Position numbers and translations under genes: made by a program. The notes under the pieces are model-generated. The model saw only the letters and a list, made by a program, of their open reading frames with translations. It did no database searches and had not been told where the DNA came from. A stretch of 7,331 bases of DNA. It comes from JAZRUF01 sp045636205 (GTDB lineage: Bacteria; Bacillota; Clostridia; Oscillospirales; JAAYXM01). Below, in pieces: positions 7,117 through 7,331 of the stretch; the stretch's first letter is position 1, and every line of letters begins with the position of its first letter. The stretch lies in contig JAZTXE010000044.1 of the NCBI GenBank assembly GCA_045636205.1, positions 1-7,331 of the forward strand. The letters are read 5' to 3'.

Positions 7117-7228
7117 TGAAATTATGGGTGTTATGCAGGACGTATAAAGGAAACGCGCCACTCCCATGCCTATGCAAAATGCCCAAGGCCATACGTCCGA
7201 GACGCTGGGGGGTTACGTTTCTGATAAC

Positions 7229-7257
7229 AGTATACACTATAGCTGGATCAAAAACAA
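7229..7257 (-). promoter_or_regulatory. Weak sigma-70-type promoter candidate on the - strand
   Basis: Read on the - strand, TTGTTT (7252-7257) is followed after exactly 17 bases by TATACT (7229-7234). The -10 box matches 5 of 6 consensus bases and the -35 only 3 of 6. It would drive a short leftward transcript into the terminator at 7089-7116 with no gene behind it, so it may be chance or a small noncoding RNA. Confidence 0.2.
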
Positions 7258-7270
7258 CATATAAAAGTGA

Positions 7271-7302
7271 AAGCGCCTGACTGAAGAATCAGCAAGGCGC
7301 TT
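7271..7302. terminator. Second hairpin, possible terminator
   Basis: AAGCGCCT (7271-7278) pairs perfectly with AGGCGCTT (7295-7302). Inside, CTGA (7281-7284) pairs with TCAG (7289-7292) around an AGAA loop, leaving a small internal bulge on each side. On the - strand it is followed by TTTCACTTTTAT, so it could end a leftward gene lying beyond the window edge. The + side lacks a T run. The hairpin is sure, its function is not. Confidence 0.5.
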
Positions 7303-7331
7303 GAAAGGAATACATAGCGACTACTATCTCT

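Larger units (their letters stand above)
7117..7331. other. Noncoding region to the window edge
   Basis: No convincing gene is seen on either strand. A + frame of 65 codons (7083-7280) begins before the terminator hairpin, reads through it, lacks a ribosome binding site and has no protein-like pattern. The stretch holds an 8-bp inverted repeat (GGACGTAT 7138-7145 and ATACGTCC 7191-7198), a weak - strand promoter candidate (7229-7257) and a second hairpin (7271-7302). No tRNA or obvious attachment site is visible. Confidence 0.6.

Noticed and set aside
6887..7237. - strand frame running from the intergenic region into the end of the giant gene
   Set aside because: Although a weak promoter-like sequence lies near its start, it reads through the terminator hairpin and then antisense to coding sequence, with no ribosome binding site or family pattern.
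7083..7280. 65-codon + strand frame behind the giant gene
   Set aside because: Its first codons are the terminator stem and it lacks a ribosome binding site and any protein-like pattern.
7301..7327. Possible + strand promoter, TTGAAA followed by TACTAT
   Set aside because: Spacing is only 15 bases, the -10 match is poor, and the window ends before any gene could confirm it.

Overview
The window looks like the late (virion structural) region of a tailed phage or prophage of a low-to-moderate GC Firmicute, most likely a gut clostridium (Eubacteriales/Oscillospirales type). This rests on AGGAGG-type ribosome binding, the style of the encoded proteins, and a hairpin element that I recognise from clostridial genomes. 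Everything that is clearly coding lies on the + strand. No host gene, tRNA, CRISPR array, integrase or transposase is visible.

Layout: (1) Positions 2-346 are the 3' end of a phage gene whose start lies outside the window. It ends at an in-frame TAG, but the same frame stays open and protein-like up to a second TAG at 542-544. A nonsense mutation, amber readthrough or a sequencing error is therefore possible. (2) The second TAG is embedded in a strong Shine-Dalgarno sequence (543-548) for one giant gene, 557-7075, encoding 2172 residues (about 240 kDa). (3) Positions 7076-7331 are noncoding, with a strong hairpin terminator right behind the giant gene and a second hairpin near the window edge.

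The giant protein is a phage 'polyvalent' protein, that is, several enzyme or effector modules fused to a virion/ejection-type scaffold. In order I see: a disordered N-terminus; an Ala/Gly-rich helical, partly hydrophobic region (about 203-450); a probable BECR-fold (Barnase/EndoU/Colicin/RelE) RNase-like module (about 490-625); a linker containing a translated copy of a palindromic repeat element (about 766-783); a zinc metallopeptidase (about 828-965) with HELVH at 882-886 and EVVAD at 934-938; a second AT-rich module (about 1050-1205) resembling LPD3/PBECR-type domains; a helical linker; and a long C-terminal LPD38-like region (about 1484-1960) with a hydrophobic segment, followed by a Lys-rich tail.

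The likely biology is inference: the protein is packaged in the particle and enters the cell with the DNA. The scaffold would provide packaging or membrane passage, the peptidase would process the chain or a host target, and the nuclease-like modules would act on host or competitor RNA. The two nuclease-like modules are clearly more AT-rich (30-32% GC in sampled stretches) than the peptidase and C-terminal regions (50-58%), which suggests they were swapped in as cassettes. This is a known general class, but this architecture, the repeat inside the gene and the interrupted upstream gene deserve a second look.
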